This document shows, one piece after another, positions 28,480 to 36,717 of a DNA stretch of 64,000 bases (positions are counted from its first letter, which is position 1; the number at the start of each line of letters is the position of its first letter). The DNA is from SCUD01 sp036824505 (GTDB taxonomy: Bacteria; Pseudomonadota; Gammaproteobacteria; Steroidobacterales; Steroidobacteraceae), in the NCBI GenBank assembly GCA_036824505.1, contig DAITAA010000003.1, positions 99,449 to 163,448 on the forward strand, in the 5' to 3' direction. A program made the translations under genes and the position numbers. The notes beneath the pieces are model-generated. The model had not been told where the DNA came from. It ran no database searches and saw only the letters and a list, made by a program, of their open reading frames with translations.

Positions 28480-29067
28480 ATGCCAAGGATCGCGGACGTC
28501 TCGATTCCCGAATCGGTCTCCCGGGCCGCCTGTAACGGCGACCTGCAGGCGCTCGCGGCCGTCTACCGGGCGACCGCCGCGCCCGTCTATACGCTGCTGC
28601 GCCGCCTGGTGCGACGGCCGGCGATTGCTGAGGAGTTGCTTCAGGAGACATTCGTGGATGTGCTGGAGCACATCGGGGCGTTCGAGGGCCGCTGCCCGCT
28701 GACGGCCTGGATCCGCTCGATCGCGGTCAACCGGGCGCTGATGTACCTGCGTTCACCATGGCACCGCAGCCTCGAATGGCTGGACGCGGATCCGGGCCGC
28801 CTGGAGAGCCTCAGATCGGATGACCCGGAAATCGCTGCCGGCGCGGACCCCGGTCTCGAGCGGGCCCTCAAGCGCCTGCCGGCGCTCACCCGGACCGTGC
28901 TGTGGCTGCACGATGTCGAAGGCTATACGCATGCAGAAATCGGTATGGCGCTGTCACGGAGCCCCAGTTTCTCGAAGACCCAGCTTGCCCGCGCCCACGC
29001 GCGCCTGCGCGATCTGCTCGCAGGCAGTGAGGCCATCAAGGAGGCCACGGCATGCACACCGGTATGA
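28480..29067 (+). CDS. ECF-type RNA polymerase sigma factor
   Basis: 195 residues with two sigma domains. Region 2 is around residues 25-85 (AEELLQETFVDVLEHIGAF, TAWIRSIAVNRALMYLR), and region 4 is around 125-185 (LPALTRTVLWLHDVEGYTHAEIG, then a recognition helix). There is no region 1 or 3, as in ECF factors. It lies 46 bases after tRNA-Leu and overlaps the next gene, a single-pass membrane protein that could be its anti-sigma factor. The third gene is a periplasmic PDZ protein. The regulon and signal are unknown. No typical ECF -35 motif was identified with certainty upstream. Confidence 0.85.
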   Translation: MPRIADVSIPESVSRAACNGDLQALAAVYRATAAPVYTLLRRLVRRPAIAEELLQETFVDVLEHIGAFEGRCPLTAWIRSIAVNRALMYLRSPWHRSLEWLDADPGRLESLRSDDPEIAAGADPGLERALKRLPALTRTVLWLHDVEGYTHAEIGMALSRSPSFSKTQLARAHARLRDLLAGSEAIKEATACTPV

Positions 29068-29558
29068 GCGAATGGCGCACCCGGCTTGCCGCTCTGGCGG
29101 AATTCGAGCCACCCCCGCATGCCTGGGAGGCGATCCAGGCGGCGCGCCGGCAGCGCGAGGCCAGGGAATCGCAGCGCTGGCCGGTCGCAGTTGCGGCGGT
29201 GGCACTCGCCGCCGTCGCCGGGCTCGCATGGCAGTTGCAGTCGACAAAGCGCGAAACTGCGGCCGTCGATTCCCTGGCTGTGGACGCCGCGGTGATCGCG
29301 AATGATACCGTCCGTGCGGAAAACGCCCGACTCGAATCGTTGCTCGCGTCCCTGCCGGAAACGCGCGTGATGCGCGGCAGCACGGCATTTACCATCTCGC
29401 AGCTGGAGGACCGCCTCGCGTTCGTTGACGACCGGCTGAGCCGCATCACGCTCGAGCCAAATGCGCCGGAGCATGCCGAACGGTTGTGGCGCGAGCGTGT
29501 CGAACTCATGAATTCGCTGGTAACGGTCCGCTACGCAGACGTTGCCAGCCCGCTTTGA
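29052..29558 (+). CDS. Single-pass membrane protein, candidate anti-sigma factor
   Basis: 168 residues, not recognised as a named family. Residues 1-40 are a cytoplasmic charged segment, residues 42-61 one membrane helix (WPVAVAAVALAAVAGLAWQL), and the rest a periplasmic part with two stretches likely to form coiled coils (ARLESLLASLPE and QLEDRLAFVDDRLSRI). A strong ribosome site, AAGGAGG, seven bases before 29052 supports that start over the ATG at 29064. It overlaps the sigma gene by 16 bases. Gene order sigma then membrane protein and the topology suggest an anti-sigma role, but no zinc-binding anti-sigma motif is present. Confidence 0.7.
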   Translation: MHTGMSEWRTRLAALAEFEPPPHAWEAIQAARRQREARESQRWPVAVAAVALAAVAGLAWQLQSTKRETAAVDSLAVDAAVIANDTVRAENARLESLLASLPETRVMRGSTAFTISQLEDRLAFVDDRLSRITLEPNAPEHAERLWRERVELMNSLVTVRYADVASPL

Positions 29559-29572
29559 ACATGGAGAACAGG

Positions 29573-30520
29573 ATGAACAGGAAAATTTCCATTGCGTGCC
29601 TGGCGCTAGCCGCGATGAGTGCCGTGGCGGGGCCCGCATTCGCCCAGGCGAACGATGAGGCCACGCTCGAAAAACGTCTGGAGGATGCGCAGCAGCGACT
29701 CGAAGCTGCGGCGCGAGAAGTCGCCGAGCTCTCGGCCGAGGCCGGCGGGCCACAGGCGATGCAGCAATTCAACTACTTGGTGTCGTCACCGCGCCGCGCC
29801 ATGCTCGGCGTCAATCTCGGCGGTGCGGAACCCAGTGGCGGCGGCGTCAAGGTCAGTGGCGTGAGCCCTGGCGGTGCGGCGGCGGAAGCAGGGGTCAAGG
29901 CCGGCGACGTCATCGTCGCGATCGATGCCAGGAACGTTGCCACCGGCCGCGACCTCGTCGCCGCCATGGAACAAGTCGAGCCCGGCCAGAAGGTGGCGCT
30001 GGACCTGCGCCGCGAGGGGAAACCCATCAAGGTCACGGTCACGGCGCGCCCGATGAGCCCGGAGTTCCTCGCTCGGCCGCTGATGGGGCATGGCGGCTTC
30101 GGTACGCTGCAGGCGCTGCCGGCAATTCCGCCGGTGCCCGCCATGGAAATGGCGCATCGGTTGCATTGGCTGCTGGAGGGCTGGACCGATGCGGAGCTGG
30201 TGGAGGTGACTCCTTCCCTTGGTCGCTACTTTGGAACTGACAAGGGCGTGCTGGTGGCACGCGCGCCGTCCAATGGGGCGCTCGGGCTGCAGGATGGCGA
30301 TGTCATCGTCTCGATCGGCGGACGTGAGCCGCAGAGCGCGCCGCACGCGATGCGCATCCTGCGCTCCTATCAGCCCGGCGAGTCGGTCGAGATTCGCATC
30401 CTGCGTGATCGCAAGGCGCAGACGCTGAAGTCCAACATTCCGGAGGCGGCGGCAGAACGCGGGCCGCACATGAGCGTCCCGCCGCCCAGGCCGCCGGTGG
30501 AGCCCGCGACCGGGAGCTGA
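29573..30520 (+). CDS. Periplasmic protein with two PDZ domains
   Basis: 315 residues from the ATG at 29573, which has GGAG six bases upstream; an ATG at 29561 lacks one. The signal peptide MNRKISIACLALAAMSAVAG ends near AFAQA. Residues 22-50 form a short coiled coil (EKRLEDAQQRLEAAAREV), followed by PDZ 1 (about 70-155, LGVNLGGAEPSGGGVKVSGV) and PDZ 2 (about 205-290). There is no protease domain and no catalytic triad. PDZ modules bind C-terminal or unfolded peptides; in RseP/DegS systems they sense envelope stress. Here it may be the sensor of the upstream sigma/anti-sigma pair, an inference from gene order. Confidence 0.78.
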   Translation: MNRKISIACLALAAMSAVAGPAFAQANDEATLEKRLEDAQQRLEAAAREVAELSAEAGGPQAMQQFNYLVSSPRRAMLGVNLGGAEPSGGGVKVSGVSPGGAAAEAGVKAGDVIVAIDARNVATGRDLVAAMEQVEPGQKVALDLRREGKPIKVTVTARPMSPEFLARPLMGHGGFGTLQALPAIPPVPAMEMAHRLHWLLEGWTDAELVEVTPSLGRYFGTDKGVLVARAPSNGALGLQDGDVIVSIGGREPQSAPHAMRILRSYQPGESVEIRILRDRKAQTLKSNIPEAAAERGPHMSVPPPRPPVEPATGS

Positions 30521-30553
30521 GGCCAGCGATCGCTGTGCTAGTCTGCGCGGCGC

Positions 30554-31606
30554 ATGCGCCGCGCAGACTTTGCCTATCCGCTTCCGAAGGAACTGATCGC
30601 CCAGAATCCGTTGCCGCAAAGGGCCGCGAGCCGGCTGCTGGCACTCGATGGCGGCAGCGGCGCGGTGCTGGACCTGCAGTTCAAGGACCTGATCACGCTA
30701 TTGCACCCGGGCGACCTGCTGGTGGTGAACGACACGCGCGTGCTGCCGGCGCGGCTCCGTGGCCGCAAGGCGAGCGGCGGGTCCTGCGAGATCCTGCTGG
30801 AGCGCATGCTCGGTGAACGCCGCTTCCTCGCGCAGGCGCGTGCCAGCAAAGGTTTTCGCGCGGGCGCGGAGATAGTCATGCCGGATGGCACACGCGCCGT
30901 CGTGATCGGGCGGCGCGAGGACCTGCTTGAATTAGAGCTGGATCGGCCGGCATTCGATTATTTCGAGCGGCACGGCCGCGTGCCGCTGCCGCCCTATATC
31001 GAGCGCGAGGGCGATGCAGCCGACCGCGAGCGTTATCAGACCGTGTATGCGTCGGAACCCGGCGCGGTCGCGGCACCGACCGCGGGGCTTCACTTCGACC
31101 GGCCGATGATGACCCGCCTTGAATCGGCGGGCATTGGCATTGCACGACTCACGCTGCACGTCGGCGCGGGCACGTTCCAGCCGCTGCGTGTGGATGAGAT
31201 CCATGAGCATCGCATGCATGCCGAGCGTTTCGACATCCCCGAGGAGACGGTGGCCGCAGTCATTGCGACTCGCAGCATGGGCAGGCGCGTGGTGGCCGTC
31301 GGTACGACGGTCGTGCGTACCCTCGAAGCCGCGGCGGTGAGCGGCGTGCTCATTGGAGGTCCGGGCGAGACGGACATCTTCATCAGGCCCGGCCATCGCT
31401 TTCGCGTCGTCGATGCCCTGCTGACCAATTTTCACCTGCCGGAATCCACGCTGCTGATCCTGGTCGCGGCCTTTGCGGGGCGGGAACGAGTGCTCGCCGC
31501 GTATCATCATGCGATTGCCGGGCGCTACCGGTTCTTCAGCTATGGTGACGCGATGTTCGTGACGCCGGACCGCACAGTACTGGAGCCACGCGAGGCGCGG
31601 CTGTGA
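30554..31606 (+). CDS. queA: S-adenosylmethionine:tRNA ribosyltransferase-isomerase QueA
   Basis: 350 residues. The N-terminus RRADFAYPLPKELIAQNPLP and the blocks LLVVNDTRVLPARL, APTAGLHF and LLTNFHLPESTLLILV are QueA signatures. It moves the ribosyl moiety of SAM to 7-aminomethyl-7-deazaguanine in tRNA, forming epoxyqueuosine at the wobble base. It overlaps tgt by four bases and heads the conserved queA-tgt-yajC-secD-secF cluster. Confidence 0.97.
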   Translation: MRRADFAYPLPKELIAQNPLPQRAASRLLALDGGSGAVLDLQFKDLITLLHPGDLLVVNDTRVLPARLRGRKASGGSCEILLERMLGERRFLAQARASKGFRAGAEIVMPDGTRAVVIGRREDLLELELDRPAFDYFERHGRVPLPPYIEREGDAADRERYQTVYASEPGAVAAPTAGLHFDRPMMTRLESAGIGIARLTLHVGAGTFQPLRVDEIHEHRMHAERFDIPEETVAAVIATRSMGRRVVAVGTTVVRTLEAAAVSGVLIGGPGETDIFIRPGHRFRVVDALLTNFHLPESTLLILVAAFAGRERVLAAYHHAIAGRYRFFSYGDAMFVTPDRTVLEPREARL

Positions 31607-32724
31607 AATTCGACGTGCTGGCTCGCGATGGAGCAGCGCGTCGCGGTCAAATGAGCCTCGCGCGCGGGGTGGTCGAGACACCGGCTTTCATGCCGGTTGG
31701 CACTTATGGTTCCGTCAAGGGCGTCACGCCCGAGGAACTCATCGCCTGCGGTGCGCAGATCGTGCTCGCTAACACATTCCACCTGATGCTGCGCCCTGGT
31801 ACGGAGATCGTGCGCGCCCATGGGGGCCTGCACGGGTTCATGCACTGGCAACGGCCGATACTGACCGACTCGGGTGGCTTCCAGGTCTTCAGCCTGGCGA
31901 AGATGCGCAAGGTCTCGGAGGAGGGGGTCAGGTTCCAGTCTCCGGTGGACGGCGACGAGGTGTTTCTCGATCCCGAACGATCGATGGCCGTGCAGCGTGC
32001 GCTTGGCTCGGACATCGCTATGGTGTTCGACGAGTGCACGCCTTTTCCTGCGAGCGAGCATCAGGCACGCGCGTCCATGGAACTGTCGTTGCGCTGGGCG
32101 GGGCGCAGCCGCCGCGCCTGGGACGCCGGAGAAGGTACCGGCGTGCTCTTCGGTATCGTGCAGGGCGGCATCCACGATGCCTTGCGCAGCGAATCTCTGG
32201 CCGGACTTCTGCGCACCGGTTTCGACGGGCTCGCGATCGGCGGCCTCTCGGTCGGCGAGCCGGCCGAAGATCGGCAGCGGGTTCTCGAGGCACTGTTGCC
32301 GCAGATGCCGCCGGAACAGCCGCGGTACCTGATGGGTGTTGGCCGGCCCGAGGATCTCGTCGAAGCGGTCACACAGGGCGTTGACCTGTTCGACTGCGTG
32401 ATACCGACGCGCCACGCGCGAAACGGCCACCTGTTCGTGCCGGCGGGCGTCCTCAATATCCGCAATGCCCGCTATGCCGCGGATACCGGCCCGATCGATG
32501 CTGAATGCAGCTGCTACACCTGCCGGCACTACAGCCGCGCCTATCTCAGGCATCTCGATCGTTGCGGAGAGATGCTGGGCCCGCGGCTTGCCACGCTGCA
32601 CAACCTGCATTACTACCTGACTCTCATGGCCAGCCTCCGCACGGCAATCGCCGCGGGCGGCCTGGCCGCGTTCCGCGCCCGGTTCTACGCTGCGCGCCAG
32701 CCACCGAGCGACTCTGTGGCATAA
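31603..32724 (+). CDS. tgt: tRNA-guanine transglycosylase (Tgt)
   Basis: 373 residues, the usual bacterial length. Markers: ILTDSGGFQVFSL with the active-site Asp near residue 90, the substrate loop GVGRPEDLVEAV, nucleophile block DLFDCVIPTRHARNG, and the zinc site CSCYTC followed by a histidine in YLRHLD/LHNLHYY. It exchanges guanine-34 for preQ1 in tRNAs for Asn, Asp, His and Tyr, the step before QueA acts. Its start is inside the end of queA. Confidence 0.97.
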   Translation: MKFDVLARDGAARRGQMSLARGVVETPAFMPVGTYGSVKGVTPEELIACGAQIVLANTFHLMLRPGTEIVRAHGGLHGFMHWQRPILTDSGGFQVFSLAKMRKVSEEGVRFQSPVDGDEVFLDPERSMAVQRALGSDIAMVFDECTPFPASEHQARASMELSLRWAGRSRRAWDAGEGTGVLFGIVQGGIHDALRSESLAGLLRTGFDGLAIGGLSVGEPAEDRQRVLEALLPQMPPEQPRYLMGVGRPEDLVEAVTQGVDLFDCVIPTRHARNGHLFVPAGVLNIRNARYAADTGPIDAECSCYTCRHYSRAYLRHLDRCGEMLGPRLATLHNLHYYLTLMASLRTAIAAGGLAAFRARFYAARQPPSDSVA

Positions 32725-32779
32725 TCACGCGCCCAAACCGGGGCCGGCACCGCCGGCCTGCTGTCGCAGAGGTTGATCG

Positions 32780-33109
32780 ATGGACTTTTTCATTTCGCCC
32801 GCCTGGGCCCAGGCCGCCGGAGGGTCATCCGCCAGCACATGGCTGAACATGCTGCCGCTGGTGCTGATCTTCGTCGTGTTCTATTTCCTGCTGATCCGGC
32901 CGCAGACCAAACGCGCCAAGGAACACCGCGAGATGGTCGCCAAACTCGCGGCCGGCGATGAAGTCGTGACGAATGGCGGAATCCTCGGTCGCATCAGCGA
33001 GATTGACGAAAGCTTCGTGACGCTCGAAGTCGCGCCGAAGATCACGATCCGGGTGCAGAGATTCCAGGTCACCCAGCTGATGCCGAAAGGCACCTTCAAG
33101 GGCGCCTGA
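32780..33109 (+). CDS. yajC: Preprotein translocase accessory subunit YajC
   Basis: 109 residues: one membrane helix (about 21-41, LNMLPLVLIFVVFYFLLIRP) and a cytoplasmic domain with QTKRAKEHREMVAKLAAGDEV-type sequence and VVTNGGILGRI. YajC joins SecD-SecF and YidC in the holotranslocon. It precedes secD by 21 bases. Its stop codon lies in a small GC stem-loop. Confidence 0.95.
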   Translation: MDFFISPAWAQAAGGSSASTWLNMLPLVLIFVVFYFLLIRPQTKRAKEHREMVAKLAAGDEVVTNGGILGRISEIDESFVTLEVAPKITIRVQRFQVTQLMPKGTFKGA

Positions 33110-33115
33110 GCGCCC
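33100..33115 (+). terminator. GC stem-loop at the end of yajC
   Basis: GGGCGC and GCGCCC with loop CTGA. The yajC stop codon TGA is the loop. It lies between yajC and secD, so partial attenuation or mRNA processing is likelier than full termination. Confidence 0.3.
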
Positions 33116-33130
33116 GCGACGGCCGCCGCG

Positions 33131-34978
33131 ATGCAACGATATCCCTTGTGGAAGGGCGCCCTGCTGACGGCCCTGATGCTGGTCGCCATCCTGTTGGCGC
33201 TGCCGAACTATTACGGCGAATCACCGGCGTTGCAGCTTTCGCGGCGTGATCGCAACCCGTTCGACGCTGCGGCGGTCAGCGAGTTCGAAAGCCTGTTGCG
33301 CGGCGCACCGGTCCCGTTCGAAGCGACCTTCGTCGATGGTGACGGCAGGCTGTGGATTCGCTTTGCGGCCGTCCCGGAGCAGCTCAAGGCCCGCGACCTG
33401 ATCCAGGCGCGTTATGAGGGCCAGTTCGCGATCGCGACGACCTTCGCGTCGCGCGCGCCTGAATGGATCAAACGCCTCGGACTCGAACCGATGAGCCTCG
33501 GTCTCGACCTGCGGGGCGGCATCTACCTGGTTTACGAGGTAGATGTCGAGGGCGCGGTCAGCCAGCTCCTGCAGCGCATGGAGCGCGACTTCCGCAAGGT
33601 CCTGCGCGATGCGCGGATTCCGTATGAAGACGTGACGATTGCCGGCACCACCACGCAGGTGCTGTTGCGCGATCCCGCGCAGGCGGAGGCCGCATTGAAG
33701 GCGCTTCGCGACTACGACTCCACGATATCGGTGGTGGCCGGTGACCAGCCCGGGCTGCTGCTTGCCCAATTGAGCCAGAACCAGGTCAAGGAGCGCCAGG
33801 ATTTCGCGATCCAGCAGAACATCACGGCCCTTGGAAACCGCGTCAATGCGCTCGGCGTCGCGGAGCCGGTTGTCCAGCGCCAGGGACTGAACCGGATTGC
33901 GGTGCAACTGCCAGGCATTCAGGACGCCTCCGAGGTCGTGCGCGTGCTCGGCAAGGTCGCGACGCTCGAGTTTCGCCTGGTCGACACGGTCAACAGCCCG
34001 ATGGAGGCACAGCGCACCGGCCGCGCGCCGCTCGGCGCGCGCCTTTACAAGCAACGCGACGGCACTCCAGTGCTGCTGAAGCGCGACGTCATTGCGACCG
34101 GCGAGCAGCTGATCGACGCGTCATTCGCGCCGTCCCAGGGTGAGCCCGCCGTCAGCGTGAAGCTCGACAGCCGCGGCGGTGACGAGATGTTGCGCACGAC
34201 GCGCGAGAATCTCGGCCGCCCGATGGCGGTCGTGTTCATCGAGAAGGAGCGCGAGCAGGTCGAGCGGGACGGGCAGAAGGTGGTCATCGACCGGTCAAAG
34301 GAGGAGGTCATCAGTGTCGCGACGATTCGCGGTGTCTTTTCAAACCAGTTCCAGATCACGGGGCTGACCGCCGCGGAAGGCACCGAACTCGCCAAGCTGC
34401 TGCGTGCGGGCGCACTGGCCGCCCCGATCTACATCGTCGAACAGCGACTGATAGGCCCGAGCCTGGGCAAGGACAACATCGACGCAGGCATACGCGCGCT
34501 GGCGGTGGCCGCGATCTTCCTGTTTGCGTTCATGATCATGTACTACAAGGTGTTCGGGCTCATCGCGGATATCGTGTTGTTGTCCAACGTGATCTTCATC
34601 GTCGCGCTGCTCGGCATATTCAATGCAGCGCTGACATTGCCCGGCATCGCCGGCATCGTGCTGACGGTCGGCACTGCGGTAGACGCCAACATCCTGATCT
34701 ACGAACGCATTCGCGAAGAGATCGGCATGGGCAATTCGCCCTGGGCGTCGATCAACGCGGGCTTTGACCGGGCGTTTTCAGCGATCGCGGACTCGAATGT
34801 CACGATGCTGATGTCCGGCGTCGTGCTCTTCATGTTCGGATCGGGGCCGGTGCGAGGGTTCGCCGTTACCTTGTGCATCGGCATCGCGACGTCCATGTTC
34901 ACGGCGCTGGTCGGCAGCCGAGCGCTGATCCACCTTGCATACGGGCGCCGCCGCCGTATCGAGCGGCTGGCGATCTGA
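33131..34978 (+). CDS. secD: Protein translocase subunit SecD
   Basis: 615 residues. One N-terminal helix (about 7-25), a large periplasmic part starting LGLDLRGGIYLVYEV (the conserved D1 motif), then five membrane helices after about residue 450, with VGTAVDANILIYERIREE (D5 region) and GFAVTLCIGIATSMFTAL. SecD-SecF uses the proton gradient to finish protein export at SecYEG. The operon order yajC-secD-secF is standard. secF starts 11 bases after the stop. Confidence 0.97.
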   Translation: MQRYPLWKGALLTALMLVAILLALPNYYGESPALQLSRRDRNPFDAAAVSEFESLLRGAPVPFEATFVDGDGRLWIRFAAVPEQLKARDLIQARYEGQFAIATTFASRAPEWIKRLGLEPMSLGLDLRGGIYLVYEVDVEGAVSQLLQRMERDFRKVLRDARIPYEDVTIAGTTTQVLLRDPAQAEAALKALRDYDSTISVVAGDQPGLLLAQLSQNQVKERQDFAIQQNITALGNRVNALGVAEPVVQRQGLNRIAVQLPGIQDASEVVRVLGKVATLEFRLVDTVNSPMEAQRTGRAPLGARLYKQRDGTPVLLKRDVIATGEQLIDASFAPSQGEPAVSVKLDSRGGDEMLRTTRENLGRPMAVVFIEKEREQVERDGQKVVIDRSKEEVISVATIRGVFSNQFQITGLTAAEGTELAKLLRAGALAAPIYIVEQRLIGPSLGKDNIDAGIRALAVAAIFLFAFMIMYYKVFGLIADIVLLSNVIFIVALLGIFNAALTLPGIAGIVLTVGTAVDANILIYERIREEIGMGNSPWASINAGFDRAFSAIADSNVTMLMSGVVLFMFGSGPVRGFAVTLCIGIATSMFTALVGSRALIHLAYGRRRRIERLAI

Positions 34979-34988
34979 GGGCGACGAG

Positions 34989-35921
34989 ATGGAATTCTTC
35001 AAGAAAGTCCCCTCGATCCGCTTCATGGAACTGCGCCGCTACTGGTATGTGTTCTCGGCATTGGTGGTGCTGGGCTCCATTGCGCTCGTCATGTTTCGCG
35101 GACTGAACCTGACGGTCGACTTCACCGGCGGCGTCGTGATGGAACTCGGTTTTGCGAAACCGGTTGATCTGGAAGGCGCTCGGTCCGCGCTTCGCGCGGC
35201 CGGTTTCGAGGAATTCGAGATCCAGAATTTCGGCACGGCGAGCGATCTGCTGGTGCGGCTGCCGCCGGTCAAGGGCGGCGGCTCGCAGGCGCTTTCCGAT
35301 CGCGTGATGGGCGCGCTGCGGACGCTTGATCCCGGCGTGGAGCTGCGCCGCACCGAGGCGGTCGGCCCGAAGGTCAGCCAGGAACTGACCGAGCAGGCCT
35401 CACTCGCCGTGTTGATGACGCTGCTTCTGATCCTGATCTATATCGCGATGCGTTTCCGGTGGCGGTTCGGGGTCGGCGCGATCGTGGCGTCGCTGCACGA
35501 TCCGATCGTCGCGACCGGCGCAATCGCGCTGCTCGGGATCCCGTTCGACCTGAACGTGGTCGCGGCACTGCTGACGATCCTCGGTTACTCGGTCAATGAC
35601 ACGGTCGTGATCTTCGACCGTATGCGCGAGAACTTCCTTAAAGTGCGCAAGATTGCACCTTCGGAGATCATTGACCGGGCGATCAATGAAACGCTGTCGC
35701 GCACGATCATCACATCGGGCACTGCGTTGAGTTCAGTGATATTCCTGGCAGTGCTGGGTGGCGACACGCTGCGGGGCTTCGGCGTGGCGCTGGCGATCGG
35801 CATCGTGATCGGCACGTATTCGTCGATCTATGTTGCCGGGGCGATCGCGCTTGATCTCGGCGCATCGGCGCGCGATTTCATGCCGCCCGAGAAGAGAAGT
35901 GAGGTCGACGCGCTGCCCTGA
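34989..35921 (+). CDS. secF: Protein translocase subunit SecF
   Basis: 310 residues from the ATG at 34989, where MEFFKKVPSIRFM matches family N-termini; a longer reading to 34935 overlaps secD and is rejected. Six membrane helices, the periplasmic start FTGGVVMELGF, and the motifs LGYSVNDTVVIFDRMRENF and TIITSGTALSSVIFLAVLGG. Partner of SecD in proton-driven protein export. A TerC-type gene follows after 20 bases. Confidence 0.97.
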   Translation: MEFFKKVPSIRFMELRRYWYVFSALVVLGSIALVMFRGLNLTVDFTGGVVMELGFAKPVDLEGARSALRAAGFEEFEIQNFGTASDLLVRLPPVKGGGSQALSDRVMGALRTLDPGVELRRTEAVGPKVSQELTEQASLAVLMTLLLILIYIAMRFRWRFGVGAIVASLHDPIVATGAIALLGIPFDLNVVAALLTILGYSVNDTVVIFDRMRENFLKVRKIAPSEIIDRAINETLSRTIITSGTALSSVIFLAVLGGDTLRGFGVALAIGIVIGTYSSIYVAGAIALDLGASARDFMPPEKRSEVDALP

Positions 35922-35941
35922 GCGGCCTGACGGGAGGTGCA

Positions 35942-36700
35942 GTGATCGAGTTTCTGAGTGATCCGGCCGTCTGGGTTTCGTTTCTGACCTTGACGCTGCT
36001 CGAGGTCGTGCTCGGCGTCGACAACGTCATTTTCCTGTCCATCCTGGTGTCGCGGCTGCCAAGGGAGATGCAGGCCCGGGCGCGGACACTCGGACTGGCG
36101 TTCGCGATGGTCACGCGCATCGGCCTCTTGTTCTCGATCACCTGGCTGACAAGACTCACGGCGCCATTGTTCACGGTCCTGACCGAGGAGATCTCGGGCC
36201 GGGACCTGATCCTGTTCGCCGGCGGGCTGTTCCTGATGGCGAAAAGCGTCAGCGAGATTCACAAGGCGCTCGAGGGACCCGAGTCCGCCAGCCCGCATGT
36301 CAAGCTGCGGACCAGGGTGTTGGGCGTGATCATCCAGATCGGCATCGTCGACATCATCTTCTCGCTCGATTCCGTGCTGACGGCGGTGGGCCTGGCCAAC
36401 TACGTTTCGATCATGGTTGCGGCGATCGTGGTGGCCGTGGTGGTAATGATGTTCCTGGCCGGCCCGATACACGAGTTCATCGAGCGTCATCCGACCATCA
36501 AGATCCTGGCGCTTGCATTCCTGATCCTGATCGGCATTGCGCTGGTCGGCGAGTCCTTCGACATGGAGGTGCCGAAGGGCTATCTCTACTTCGCGATGGC
36601 GTTCTCGGTCTGCGTCGAGATGGTCAACATCCGGATGCGCAGGAAGGCCGGCGTCGAGCCGGTCGATCTGCGCGACCCGAGGATACCCGGGGACCGTTGA
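35942..36700 (+). CDS. TerC family membrane protein
   Basis: 252 residues and about seven membrane helices. The two repeated metal-site helices carry LEVVLGVDNVIFLSIL (near residue 20) and VDIIFSLDSVLTAVGL (near residue 140), each with the E/D-x-x-x-x-x-D-N/S pattern of the TerC/Alx family. These proteins export manganese or load metal onto exported enzymes in several bacteria. No CBS or CorC domains are fused. It is likely co-transcribed with secF (20-base gap). Confidence 0.88.
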   Translation: MIEFLSDPAVWVSFLTLTLLEVVLGVDNVIFLSILVSRLPREMQARARTLGLAFAMVTRIGLLFSITWLTRLTAPLFTVLTEEISGRDLILFAGGLFLMAKSVSEIHKALEGPESASPHVKLRTRVLGVIIQIGIVDIIFSLDSVLTAVGLANYVSIMVAAIVVAVVVMMFLAGPIHEFIERHPTIKILALAFLILIGIALVGESFDMEVPKGYLYFAMAFSVCVEMVNIRMRRKAGVEPVDLRDPRIPGDR

Positions 36701-36701
36701 T

Positions 36702-36717
36702 GGCGCCTTCAGGCGCC
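36702..36717. terminator. Stem-loop between convergent terC-like gene and permease
   Basis: GGCGCC, loop TTCA, GGCGCC. It begins two bases after the TerC stop and contains the reverse-strand TGA of the permease in its loop/right arm. No T-run. Probably a weak bidirectional terminator. Confidence 0.4.
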
